Positions 1 to 5,409 of a DNA stretch of 5,409 nt are shown here, piece after piece. The stretch spans positions 1 through 5,409 of the forward strand of contig JAAVZQ010000076.1 of the NCBI GenBank assembly GCA_022791735.1, written 5' to 3'. The DNA is from Clostridia bacterium (GTDB taxonomy: Bacteria; Bacillota; Clostridia; TANB77; CAG-508). Position 1 is the stretch's first letter, and each line of letters begins with the position of its first letter. The notes under the pieces are model-generated. The model did no database searches and had not been told where the DNA came from. It saw nothing but the letters and a program-made list of their open reading frames with translations. The position numbers and the translations under genes were made by a program.

Positions 1-492
1 ATATCTCCATTTGATGCAGGAGGAAGAAGACATACTTCTTTTGCATCTGTTGAAGTGCTTCCAGAAATCGCAGATGATGTAGAACTAGAAATAAATCCAG
101 ATGATTTAAGAATAGATACATATCGTTCATCAGGAGCAGGAGGACAGCATATAAACAAAACCTCATCAGCAGTTAGGATTACACATATTCCAACAAATAT
201 CGTAACATCTTGTCAATCTGAACGTTCTCAGCTTCAAAATAAAGAGACAGCATTAAAAATGCTAAAATCTAAACTACTTGATTTAAAAGAAAAAGAAAAC
301 AAGGATAAAATAGAAGACCTAAAAGGAGTACAAAGAGAAATAGCGTGGGGAAGTCAGATAAGATCTTATGTATTTTGCCCATATACCTTAGTAAAAGACC
401 ACAGAACAAATTTTGAAGTAGGAAACGTAGAAGCAGTTATGAATGGTGAGATAGATAAATTTATGGAAGCATATTTGAGGCAGAATAAGTAA
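1..492 (+). CDS. prfB: Peptide chain release factor 2 (RF2), C-terminal part; 5' end outside window
   Basis: RF2 recognises UGA and UAA stop codons on the ribosome and triggers release of the finished protein. The frame is open from base 1, so the gene enters from upstream; 163 residues are visible, a little under half of a usual RF2 of about 365. The universal GGQ motif, which acts in the peptidyl-transferase centre, is encoded at 139-147 within RSSGAGGQHINKT. The upstream segment SPFDAGGRRHTSF and the C-terminal segment IRSYVFCPY...VKDHRTNFEVGNV are typical of RF2 and not RF1. The GTG at 55 is an internal valine codon, not the start. The frame is intact to TAA at 490-492 and contains no in-frame CGG. 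The well-known RF2 autoregulatory +1 frameshift lies near the start of prfB and is therefore not in this window. No convincing terminator follows. Identification is very secure. Confidence 0.97.
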   Translation: MSPFDAGGRRHTSFASVEVLPEIADDVELEINPDDLRIDTYRSSGAGGQHINKTSSAVRITHIPTNIVTSCQSERSQLQNKETALKMLKSKLLDLKEKENKDKIEDLKGVQREIAWGSQIRSYVFCPYTLVKDHRTNFEVGNVEAVMNGEIDKFMEAYLRQNK

Positions 493-525
493 TATAGCAA
501 TAAAAACTAGAAATGTTAAGCTTAG

Positions 526-554
526 TTGACAAATTTCCAATTGAACTTTATAGA
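526..554 (+). promoter_or_regulatory. Sigma-A-type promoter for the DUF4097 gene
   Basis: TTGACA (526-531) is a perfect -35 box. It is followed after exactly 17 bases by TATAGA (549-554), a 5/6 match to the -10 consensus. Transcription would start near 561, leaving a leader of about 50 bases before the ATG at 611. A separate TATAAT at 574-579 has no -35 partner at the right distance. This is a prediction from sequence only. Confidence 0.65.
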
Positions 555-610
555 ATGCAACTAAAAAAAGCGGTATAATTACATTAAGATTAGGAAAGGA
601 AAAAAGTAAA

Positions 611-1614
611 ATGGGAAACAAAAATATAACAATAATGCTAATTGTATTACTAACAATAATTATAATAGCGTTAATTAGTATCATGGTAATTTCAATAGTA
701 GATAAAAGCTGTAAAATAAAATTTTTGGCATTTGGAAATAAAACAAAAATATTATTCCAAAATGACTATGATGTAGAGGAAATAAAAAACATTAAGATAT
801 CAAGTGAATCTGACAATGTAAAATTTATAGAAGGAACTTCAGATAAGATAAAAGTAACAATATATGGAATTGATGGAGAAGAATTTAGTGTAGACACAAT
901 AGATAATAAATTACAGATAGAAAAAACAAATAATTCATATTATGTATTTTCGTTTTTTATGTTTGTAAAACAAGAAGTTCTAGTAGAAATTCCAAAAGAT
1001 TATAATGGAGAAATTCGGAATACAATTATCAAGTGGAAATACAGAAATACTAGACTTAGAAAATGCTATTTTGCAAATAGAAAGTCATTCTGGGAATGTA
1101 ATATGTGGAAACTTAGATAAAGTGAATATACAGACGACATCTGGAAATATTAAGGTTGGTAATGCAAATATAGCAAATTTAAAAGCCCATTCACGGAAAT
1201 ATAAAAGCAAGTAATATTATAAATGGAACATTTGAAACAACATCAGGGAATATAGAAGCGGGAGACGTAGAAAATACTCGTATGCAAGCAACTTCCGGAA
1301 ACATTAGAGCTAAAAACACCAAAAGCATAACTGCAAGTACACATTCCGGTGGTATAAAAATAGAAAACATAGTTGAAAAATGTGATATATCAGCAACCTC
1401 TGGAAATGTTAAAATAGAGAGATGTAATTTAAAAGAAAACTCAAGCATAAGTGCGAAATCTGGAGGAGTAAATATAAAATCAATAAATAATATCTATATA
1501 AATGCTAGTGCTAATTCTGGGATTATCAAAATACCAGAAACAGATAGGAAATCAGAGGTAGAATTAAAAGTAAGAACTACATCTGGTAATATTAAAATTG
1601 AAAACAGAGAATAG
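611..1614 (+). CDS. Membrane-anchored DUF4097-type repeat (beta-solenoid) protein, needing two +1 frame changes
   Basis: The start ATG at 611 follows the SD-like AGGAAAGGA (592-600). The product is 333 residues if one C is skipped at 1016 and one at 1194: 135, 59 and 139 residues from the three segments. Residues about 6-30 form one strongly hydrophobic helix, an N-terminal anchor or uncleaved signal. Next comes a domain with the KNIKISSESDNVKF and KIKVTIYG pattern seen in DUF4097/LiaG-like proteins, then eleven turns each marked by Ser-Gly-Asn or a close variant (SSGN, HSGN, TSGN, HSGG and so on). This part probably forms an extracytoplasmic beta-helix. The family has been linked to cell-envelope stress systems, but the precise role here is unknown. 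The gene has its own promoter and terminator, so it looks monocistronic. No other frame problem or internal stop exists in the joined reading. The shorter frames 611-1120, 1005-1214 and 1282-1614 are pieces of this single gene. Confidence 0.82.
1016..1018 (+). other. CGG frame-change site 1 (DUF4097 gene, +1)
   Basis: The context is gaa att C gga ata caa. The upstream frame reads ATT then CGG and runs into unrelated sequence, ending at TAA 1118-1120. Skipping C1016 gives NGEI followed by GIQLSSGN, which leads directly into the SGN repeats. The event is seen in the sequence; the mechanism is unknown. Confidence 0.85.
1032..1602 (+). repeat. Eleven SGN-motif protein repeats with 51-66 base period
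   Basis: The serine codons of the SGN-type motifs begin at 1032, 1089, 1140, 1191, 1243, 1294, 1345, 1399, 1459, 1516 and 1582. The spacings are 57, 51, 51, 52, 51, 51, 54, 60, 57 and 66. All are multiples of three except the single 52 that spans C1194. The repeats therefore act as an internal ruler, showing one extra base at that site in an otherwise 51-base period. The repeats are conserved as protein motifs; the DNA is well diverged between copies. Confidence 0.85.
1194..1196 (+). other. CGG frame-change site 2 (DUF4097 gene, +1)
   Basis: The context is cat tca C gga aat ata. Skipping C1194 restores the fourth repeat motif as His-Ser-Gly-Asn, exactly like its neighbours. Without the skip the frame reads CGG AAA TAT and stops at TAA 1212-1214. 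Confidence 0.9.
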
Positions 1615-1621
1615 TTAAGAT

Positions 1622-1656
1622 AAAGAAGTTATTTTCAAAATAGCTTCTTTTTTGTT
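1622..1656 (+). terminator. Rho-independent terminator after the DUF4097 gene
   Basis: The arms AAAGAAGTTAT (1622-1632) and ATAGCTTCTTT (1640-1650) form an 11-pair stem with one G-U pair and a 7-base loop. The right arm merges into six T residues (1648-1653). It lies a few bases after the TAG at 1612-1614, the expected place. Confidence 0.85.
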
Positions 1657-1674
1657 CTAATCCTTACAAATAGT

Positions 1675-1703
1675 GAATATATATAATTATATAAACATAC
1701 GAA
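1675..1703 (+). promoter_or_regulatory. Possible promoter region for yabP (weak; sigma-E-like or -10-only)
   Basis: Because a terminator ends the preceding unit, yabP needs its own promoter in 1657-1709. Two candidates are visible. TATAAT at 1682-1687 has no good -35. GAATATA (1675-1681) with CATACGAA (1696-1703), 14 bases apart, resembles the sporulation sigma-E pattern expected for yabP. The second would start transcription around 1710, removing the Shine-Dalgarno sequence at 1701-1710, which argues against it. Neither is firmly supported. Confidence 0.25.
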
Positions 1704-1719
1704 AGGAAGGTACAAATGT

Positions 1720-2020
1720 ATGACACTTGAAGAAAGAAGAAATGTAAGTCAAACAGCTATCCAAAACTTAATACTTGAAAACAGAGAAAAACTAAGTATA
1801 TCAGGAGTATTAGATGTTTTAAGTTTTGATGATCAAGTAGTAATGGTAGAAACAGAGCTTCGGACTCCTCACAATAAAAGGAGAAAATTTAAAAATAAAT
1901 AAATTAAGTATTGATACATCAGAAGTAATTGTAGAGGGAGATATAAGTGGACTAAACTATTCAGATAAAGATTTAGGAAAAGACAAAGGAGCAAGTTTAA
2001 TTAGCAAAATCTTTAGATAA
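1720..2020 (+). CDS. yabP: Sporulation protein YabP, needing one +1 frame change
   Basis: ATG at 1720 is preceded by GAAAGGAAGG (1701-1710), a strong SD at 9 bases. The ATG at 1716 is in another frame and stops after four codons. Skipping C1861 gives 99 residues (47 + 52), the normal length of YabP, about 100 in Bacillus. Family features are NREKLSISGVLDVLSFDD, then VETELGLLTIKGENL across the join, then EVIVEGDISGLNYSD and the ending SKIFR. In Bacillus, YabP is a small protein of the spore-coat/cortex programme produced in the mother cell with YabQ. In the unshifted frame the protein would end at 1902 with a basic tail unlike the family. yabQ follows 49 bases downstream, as in other spore formers. 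Identity is secure; how the frame is changed is not. Confidence 0.88.
1861..1863 (+). other. yabP: CGG frame-change site 3 (yabP, +1)
   Basis: The context is gag ctt C gga ctc ctc. Skipping C1861 gives Thr-Glu-Leu-Gly-Leu-Leu-Thr-Ile, matching the YabP pattern in which a glycine precedes the L.I.G..L strand. The upstream frame instead reads CGG ACT CCT CAC and stops at TAA 1900-1902. Confidence 0.9.
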
Positions 2021-2069
2021 AAGATTAGCTAAAAATGGATGTTATTATGAAATATAGGTGAAGTAAACC

Positions 2070-2582
2070 ATGAGTAATGTAGATGTAAATCAAGCCTACT
2101 TATTTTTGATATTTATACTAAATGGCATTTTCATAGGAATTATATTTGATTTTTTTAGAATCTTAAGACGAAGCTTTAATACTCCAAATCTTGTAACATA
2201 TATAGAAGACATACTCTTTTGGACTATTTCAGCTTTCAGCGTCTTATATACTTTATTTATTTTCAATAACGGAGCAATTAGAGGTTACATATTCGTAGGA
2301 CTACTTTTAGGAATTATACTATATATGCTATTTTTTAGTAAAACAATTATGAACATATCTGTAAAAATCATCCTATTTTTTAAAGAAGTTATAGGCAAAA
2401 TTTTAAAAGTTGCAATTACCCCAATCAAAGCTGTATTTAAAACAATAAAGAAAATCCTGAGTATTTTCGAGAAAAATGCTTCAAAATGTCTATTAAAAAT
2501 GAAAAATGATGTAAAAAATAATCAGAAACTAAAAATAAAGTCTAAAAAAAATAAAAAATTAGAGAATAAAGAAGGATTTTAA
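2070..2582 (+). CDS. yabQ: Spore cortex biosynthesis membrane protein YabQ
   Basis: ATG 2070 follows AGGTG (2056-2060). The protein has 170 residues and is shorter than Bacillus YabQ (about 210). Three hydrophobic segments are clear at about residues 9-29, 47-65 and 72-90, separated by a basic loop IDFFRILRRS-like at 25-35 and the YIEDILFW motif at 44-51 that is typical of YabQ. A weaker hydrophobic stretch at about 95-107 is followed by a lysine-rich tail of some 60 residues. YabQ sits in the outer forespore membrane and is needed for cortex formation in Bacillus. The gene follows yabP by 49 bases and probably shares its transcript. The frame is intact; the only CGG (2270-2272) straddles the codons AAC GGA. 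Confidence 0.88.
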   Translation: MSNVDVNQAYLFLIFILNGIFIGIIFDFFRILRRSFNTPNLVTYIEDILFWTISAFSVLYTLFIFNNGAIRGYIFVGLLLGIILYMLFFSKTIMNISVKIILFFKEVIGKILKVAITPIKAVFKTIKKILSIFEKNASKCLLKMKNDVKNNQKLKIKSKKNKKLENKEGF

Positions 2583-2610
2583 GAGCTTATGTTGAAATAT
2601 ATAAGTAATG

Positions 2611-2642
2611 TTTCATTTTTTAGTCATGCCTAAAATGTGAAA
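2611..2642 (+). other. Imperfect A/T-rich inverted repeat between yabQ and divIC
   Basis: The arms TTTCATTTTTTAG (2611-2623) and CTAAAATGTGAAA (2630-2642) pair at 11 of 13 positions around a 6-base loop. No T tract follows, so it is not a standard terminator. It could be a weak terminator or mRNA processing structure separating sporulation genes from the cell-division gene, or chance in A/T-rich DNA. Confidence 0.35.
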
Positions 2643-2681
2643 TATTTTAAACAATAGAAAAAATTATGAAAGAGAACGTAT

Positions 2682-2969
2682 ATGAAGTTAAATATAAATA
2701 AGTTAATCAAAAAGCTTATAATATTTGCATTTGTAATGTATTTTGCAATTACATTATATAATCAACAAAAAGTATTAAATGGTTATAAAAGCAGTATTGA
2801 AGGCGTTGAGAAAGAAATAGCGGAAAAAACTGAATATAAAGATTCTTTAGTAAGTATTAAAGAAAACGCAAACTCATTAGAATACATAGAAAAAATTGCT
2901 AGAGAAAAATTACAGATGTATAAACCAGATGAAAAGGTTTATAGGGATATAAGTGGTTCTAATTCATAA
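2682..2969 (+). CDS. divIC: Septum formation initiator family protein (DivIC/FtsB-like)
   Basis: The protein has 95 residues. ATG 2682 follows a modest purine stretch (AAAGAGA, 2669-2675). There is a short basic cytoplasmic tail, one transmembrane helix at about residues 10-26, then a charged coiled-coil segment (about 30-60) and the family signature YIEKIAREKLQMYKPDEKVY near the C-terminus. DivIC/FtsB partners FtsL and DivIB/FtsQ in the divisome and helps activate septal peptidoglycan synthesis. Position directly after yabQ is conserved in many Firmicutes and supports DivIC over other small coiled-coil proteins. The frame is intact with no in-frame CGG; the CGG at 2821 straddles GCG GAA. Confidence 0.88.
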   Translation: MKLNINKLIKKLIIFAFVMYFAITLYNQQKVLNGYKSSIEGVEKEIAEKTEYKDSLVSIKENANSLEYIEKIAREKLQMYKPDEKVYRDISGSNS

Positions 2970-3115
2970 ACAAAAGTTCTAAAATTTTGAAGTGTTATAT
3001 ATAGAAAATAATTTAGTATCTTAATTTTTCAAATGTGTAATTTATGCACATTTCTCGAATTTCCAAATTATTAAAATATTAAAATGATATAGTTATATTT
3101 AGGGGGGTAAAACAT
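2970..3115 (+). other. Intergenic region and leader upstream of rho
   Basis: This is 146 bases of A/T-rich DNA without a gene. It holds one small inverted repeat, AAATGTG (3031-3037) and CACATTT (3047-3053) with a 9-base loop, too weak and lacking a T tract to be a confident terminator. Several -10-like A/T sequences exist at 3071-3100 but none has a convincing -35. The end of the region carries AGGGGGGT (3101-3108), a strong Shine-Dalgarno variant 7 bases before the rho ATG. Confidence 0.5.
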
Positions 3116-4467
3116 ATGGAGAATAATATGCAGTTGTCAGAGTTACGTGAAATTGCTAAAGAAAGAGGGCTTAAAAACATTAGTAAGTTAAAAAAAGATG
3201 AATTAATTGAATTATTAAAAAACACATCAGAAGAAGCTGAAACAGTAAAAGTAGAAGAAAAAACAATTGCCACAGAAGTAGAAGATGTAGAAGACAAAGA
3301 AGATTTTATAAGTGGTAATCGGTGTATACAAAGTTACTGGCGAAAATGATAAAATGGTAGAAGGAATACTTGAAGTACTACCAGATGGATATGGCTTTTT
3401 AAGAGGTGACAATTACCTTTCAACATCTGAAGATGTTTACGTTTCACCTATACAAATTAAACGTTTTAGACTAAGCACAGGGGATAAAATAAAAGGAATA
3501 GGAAGGTTTCCAAAAGAAGGAGGAAAATTCCCAGCCTTAATATTTGTGGGACATATAAATGATGAAACTCCAGAAAAAGCACTTGCAAGAAAAAGTTTTG
3601 ATGAATTAACACCTATACATCCAAATGAAAGACTAAGATTAGAAACAATTCCTCAAGAGACTGCTATGCGCCTTATAGACTTAGTTTCACCTGTTGGAAA
3701 AGGACAAAGAGGTATGATTGTTGCTCCTCCTAAAGTAGGAAAAACAACCCTATTAAAGAAAATTGCAAATAGTATAACAACAAACAATCCTGAAATACAA
3801 TTAATTGTATTATTAATTGATGAAAGACCAGAAGAAGTCACAGATATGAGAAGATCTATCCGTGGAGATGTAATATATTCAACATTTGATGAACTTCCAG
3901 AACATCACGTAAAAGTTGCAGAAATGGTACTAGAAAGAGCGAAAAGACTTGTAGAGCAGAAAAAAGATGTAGTAATATTATTAGATAGTATTACAAGACT
4001 TGCAAGAGCATACAATTTAGTTGTACCCGCTTCTCGGTAAAACTTTATCAGGAGGACTTGATCCTGCTGCACTTCATAAGCCAAAGAGATTCTTTGGTGC
4101 CGCAAGAAATATCGAGCATGGTGGAAGTTTAACAATACTTGCAACAGCATTAATTGAAACAGGTAGCAAAATGGATGATATCATTTTTGAGGAATTTAAG
4201 GGAACAGGTAATATGGAAGTACATCTTGATAGAAAATTGTCTGAAAAACGTATTTTCCCTGCAATAGATATAAACAAATCAGGAACAAGAAGAGAAGAAT
4301 TACTTCTTACACCTAAAGAAAAAGAAACAGTATATGCCCTTAGAAAAGCACTTGCTAGCATGCCAGTCGCTGATGTTACAGAACAGCTTTTAAGTCAAAT
4401 GGTGTCAAGTAGAAACAATGTAGAATTCCTAGAGCGAATGGAAACATTTTTAAAAAATTTTAAATAG
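3116..4467 (+). CDS. rho: Transcription termination factor Rho, needing two +1 frame changes
   Basis: Rho is a ring-shaped hexameric RNA-dependent ATPase/helicase that ends transcription. ATG 3116 follows AGGGGGGT (3101-3108). Skipping C3320 and C4035 gives one 449-residue protein (68 + 238 + 143), a normal Rho length. In order: an N-terminal Rho_N helical domain (about 5-38), a short acidic linker (38-65), the RNA-binding cold-shock-like domain beginning EGILEVLPDGYGFLRG, the Walker A motif APPKVGKT (203-210, Lys209), Walker B leading into DSITRLARAYN (Asp290), the Q-loop VVPASGKTLSGG, where the second join falls between Ser306 and Gly307, then the R-loop region EEFKGTGNMEVHL and INKSGTRREELLL. 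Apart from the two skipped bases the protein is complete and highly conserved, so decay is unlikely. The pieces at 3116-3349, 3312-4040 and 4021-4467 are one gene. A terminator follows at 4474. Confidence 0.93.
3320..3322 (+). other. rho: CGG frame-change site 4 (rho, linker, +1)
   Basis: The context is ggt aat C ggt gta tac. It joins the acidic linker after the Rho_N domain (DFISGN) to GVYKVTGEND and the RNA-binding domain. The upstream frame reads CGG TGT ATA and stops at TGA 3347-3349 after 77 residues, giving a bare Rho_N domain. GTG 3312 in the downstream frame has no proper Shine-Dalgarno sequence, so separate initiation is less likely. This join lies in a poorly conserved linker, so its exact base is less firmly fixed than at the other sites. 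Confidence 0.8.
4035..4037 (+). other. rho: CGG frame-change site 5 (rho, Q-loop, +1)
   Basis: The context is gct tct C ggt aaa act. Skipping C4035 gives Pro-Ala-Ser-Gly-Lys-Thr in the Q-loop, the RNA-contacting loop in the central channel; E. coli Rho has PASGK at the same place. Without the skip CGG is followed at once by TAA (4038-4040), cutting Rho off after 307 residues and removing the R-loop and C-terminal third. Confidence 0.95.
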
Positions 4468-4473
4468 AATTTG

Positions 4474-4512
4474 ATAACCTCAAATATGTATTTTGGGGTT
4501 ATTTTTATATTT
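4474..4512 (+). terminator. Rho-independent terminator after rho
   Basis: ATAACCTCAAA (4474-4484) pairs with TTTGGGGTTAT (4492-4502) as an 11-base stem with one U-G pair and a 7-base loop. It is followed by a T-rich tail (4502-4512). It starts 6 bases after the rho stop codon. Termination of rho itself at an intrinsic hairpin is sensible. Confidence 0.85.
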
Positions 4513-4541
4513 AATTGGACAAAATAAGTATAAATATATAC

Positions 4542-4548
4542 AAGGAGA
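4542..4548 (+). promoter_or_regulatory. Shine-Dalgarno site that decides the TTG start of the YihY-family gene
   Basis: AAGGAGA lies 8 bases before TTG 4557, the ideal spacing. It fixes the start downstream of TTG 4515, where no purine-rich site exists. Confidence 0.75.
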
Positions 4549-4556
4549 CAAGAAAA

Positions 4557-5390
4557 TTGGAATTTATAAAAAAGATAGGTGTATTTTTTGATAAATTAAA
4601 TAAAGACCATATAAATGAATACACTGCACAATGTGCATATTACACTTTTTTATCATTTATTCCGTTTATTATTCTATTACTTAGCCTTATTAAATATGTA
4701 AATATAGAGAAAGACACATTAGCATATATTTTAGAAGCAATCCTGCCAAGTATAATGAAAAATAGTATATTAGATATAATTCAAGAAATGTATTCTAAGT
4801 CATTTGAAGCAGTCTCTATATCTGCATTATTTATGCTATGGTCTGCAAGCAAGAGCTTTTATGCGCTAAATAAAGGACTTTTAGCAGTATATAATAAAGA
4901 AGAAAAAAATTATATGCTTTTGTTATTAAAAGGAGTTTTGTGGGCAGTATTAGCACTTATGCTAATAATACTAATACTAGTCCTATTAGTATTTGGTAAT
5001 TCAATAGAGCTAGCCATCAAAGAACATTTTGGAGAACTAAATGGTATAGCAAACATTATAGGATTTGCAAGAAGTGCAGTATCTATCGCTGTAATGTTCT
5101 TTGTATTCTTATTTATGTATAAAATAACAGCAGGAAAAGGGAAAAAACTTAAGAATTGTATCTTAGGAGCGGGTTTTACTGCTATAGCTTGGTATGCTAT
5201 TTCTTTTTTCTTTTCTATCTATGTAAAGATATTTACTAATTTCTCAGTAATATATGGAAGTTTAGCAACTATTATAATAATTATGATGTGGCTTTATGCA
5301 GTGATTTATACAATACTACTTGGTGCAGAAATCAATATAGCTGCTGAGGAGATGTGGAAGAGTAAAAAAGACAAAAACAAATCAGAATAA
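4557..5390 (+). CDS. YihY/BrkB-family inner-membrane protein (TTG start)
   Basis: The protein has 277 residues from TTG 4557, which lies 8 bases after AAGGAGA (4542-4548), the best Shine-Dalgarno sequence in this region. The in-frame TTG at 4515 would overlap the terminator tail and has no SD, so it is rejected. Six hydrophobic segments are visible: about 26-46 (AYYTFLSFIPFIILLLS), 83-105, 118-150, 172-195, 203-232 and 238-264. The last carries the family hallmark YGSLATIIIIMMWLY followed by LLGAEIN. A lysine-rich C-terminal tail follows. The family was once called ribonuclease BN by mistake; the true function is uncertain, with transport roles proposed. The gene is outside the rho unit because of the terminator between them. 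No obvious promoter was found in the 45-base gap. The frame is intact and has no in-frame CGG (5170-5172 straddles GCG GGT). Confidence 0.88.
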   Translation: MEFIKKIGVFFDKLNKDHINEYTAQCAYYTFLSFIPFIILLLSLIKYVNIEKDTLAYILEAILPSIMKNSILDIIQEMYSKSFEAVSISALFMLWSASKSFYALNKGLLAVYNKEEKNYMLLLLKGVLWAVLALMLIILILVLLVFGNSIELAIKEHFGELNGIANIIGFARSAVSIAVMFFVFLFMYKITAGKGKKLKNCILGAGFTAIAWYAISFFFSIYVKIFTNFSVIYGSLATIIIIMMWLYAVIYTILLGAEINIAAEEMWKSKKDKNKSE

Positions 5391-5409
5391 TATAATAGTA
5401 TAAGTAAAA

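Noticed and set aside
1..54. The RF2 autoregulatory frameshift site
   Set aside because: It lies near codon 25 of prfB, upstream of this window. The visible part of prfB is in one frame.
1675..1703. A confident sigma-E promoter for yabP
   Set aside because: The sequence resembles the consensus, but the implied transcript would begin at about 1710 and lose the Shine-Dalgarno sequence at 1701-1710.
1013..4037. Ordinary homopolymer-length sequencing errors
   Set aside because: None of the five extra bases lies in a homopolymer; each is a lone C between A/T and GG. A different, context-specific artefact remains possible and is stated in the findings.
1013..4037. Classic P-site slippage of the preceding tRNA, as in the RF2 frameshift
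   Set aside because: The preceding codons (ATT, TCA, CTT, AAT, TCT) share no re-pairing potential after a +1 move; only CTT to TTC at the yabP site looks plausible. No shared internal Shine-Dalgarno or downstream hairpin was seen. The common element is CGG itself.
388..4361. Open frames on the minus strand (for example 388-684, 1191-1448, 3653-3841, 4074-4361)
   Set aside because: They are antisense to well-identified genes, show low-complexity hydrophobic translations and have no family features.
611..4467. Reading DUF4097, yabP and rho as independent pseudogenes
   Set aside because: The joined proteins are full length, conserved and free of stops or other indels. Five decay events would not all be a C before GG in the same frame. 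Rho in particular keeps every catalytic motif.
1005..4467. Separate genes starting at 1005, 1282, 3312 and 4021
   Set aside because: These are continuations of the same proteins. They lack Shine-Dalgarno sequences and begin inside conserved domains.
4515..4517. TTG 4515 as start of the YihY-family gene
   Set aside because: It lies just after the rho terminator T tract with no ribosome binding site. TTG 4557 has AAGGAGA at ideal distance and gives the usual family N-terminus.

Overview
The window reads as part of the chromosome of a low-GC, endospore-forming Clostridia-like Firmicute. The basis is the strong A/T bias (estimated by eye at about 30% GC), purine-rich Shine-Dalgarno sequences, and the conserved run yabP-yabQ-divIC, of which yabP and yabQ are sporulation genes. 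All genes are on the + strand. I could not run a search, so genus and species are not assigned.

Layout: 1-492 is the 3' part of prfB (release factor 2). A sigma-A-like promoter (526-554) precedes 611-1614, a membrane-anchored DUF4097-type protein with eleven Ser-Gly-Asn repeat turns, closed by a terminator (1622-1656). Then come yabP (1720-2020), yabQ (2070-2582), a divIC/ftsB-like septum gene (2682-2969), rho (3116-4467) with its terminator (4474-4512), and a YihY/BrkB-family membrane protein (4557-5390). There is no gene-free stretch longer than about 150 bases.

The outstanding feature is that three of the seven genes (DUF4097, yabP, rho) cannot be read in one frame. Together they need five +1 frame changes, and all five are the same event. 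Each sits at an in-frame CGG codon followed by A or T, and the downstream frame is restored by skipping one C, so that GGA or GGT (Gly) is read. The sites are C1016, C1194, C1861, C3320 and C4035. Every in-frame CGG in the window is one of these sites, and no CGG is used as ordinary arginine, although CGT, CGC, CGA, AGA and AGG all are. The four genes without an in-frame CGG (prfB part, yabQ, divIC, yihY) are intact. Seven CGG trinucleotides that straddle codons or lie outside genes cause no shift. Where homology or repeats can be judged from memory, the residue at the site is glycine (Rho Q-loop, YabP, SGN repeat).

The simplest biological reading is that CGG is not a normal arginine codon here. 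CGGN may be decoded as one four-base glycine codon, or the ribosome may skip one base when CGG is in the A site. Rho is normally a complete, important protein and is otherwise perfectly conserved here, so simple pseudogene decay is unlikely. A systematic sequencing or assembly artefact, or removal of the C from the RNA, cannot be excluded from DNA alone.
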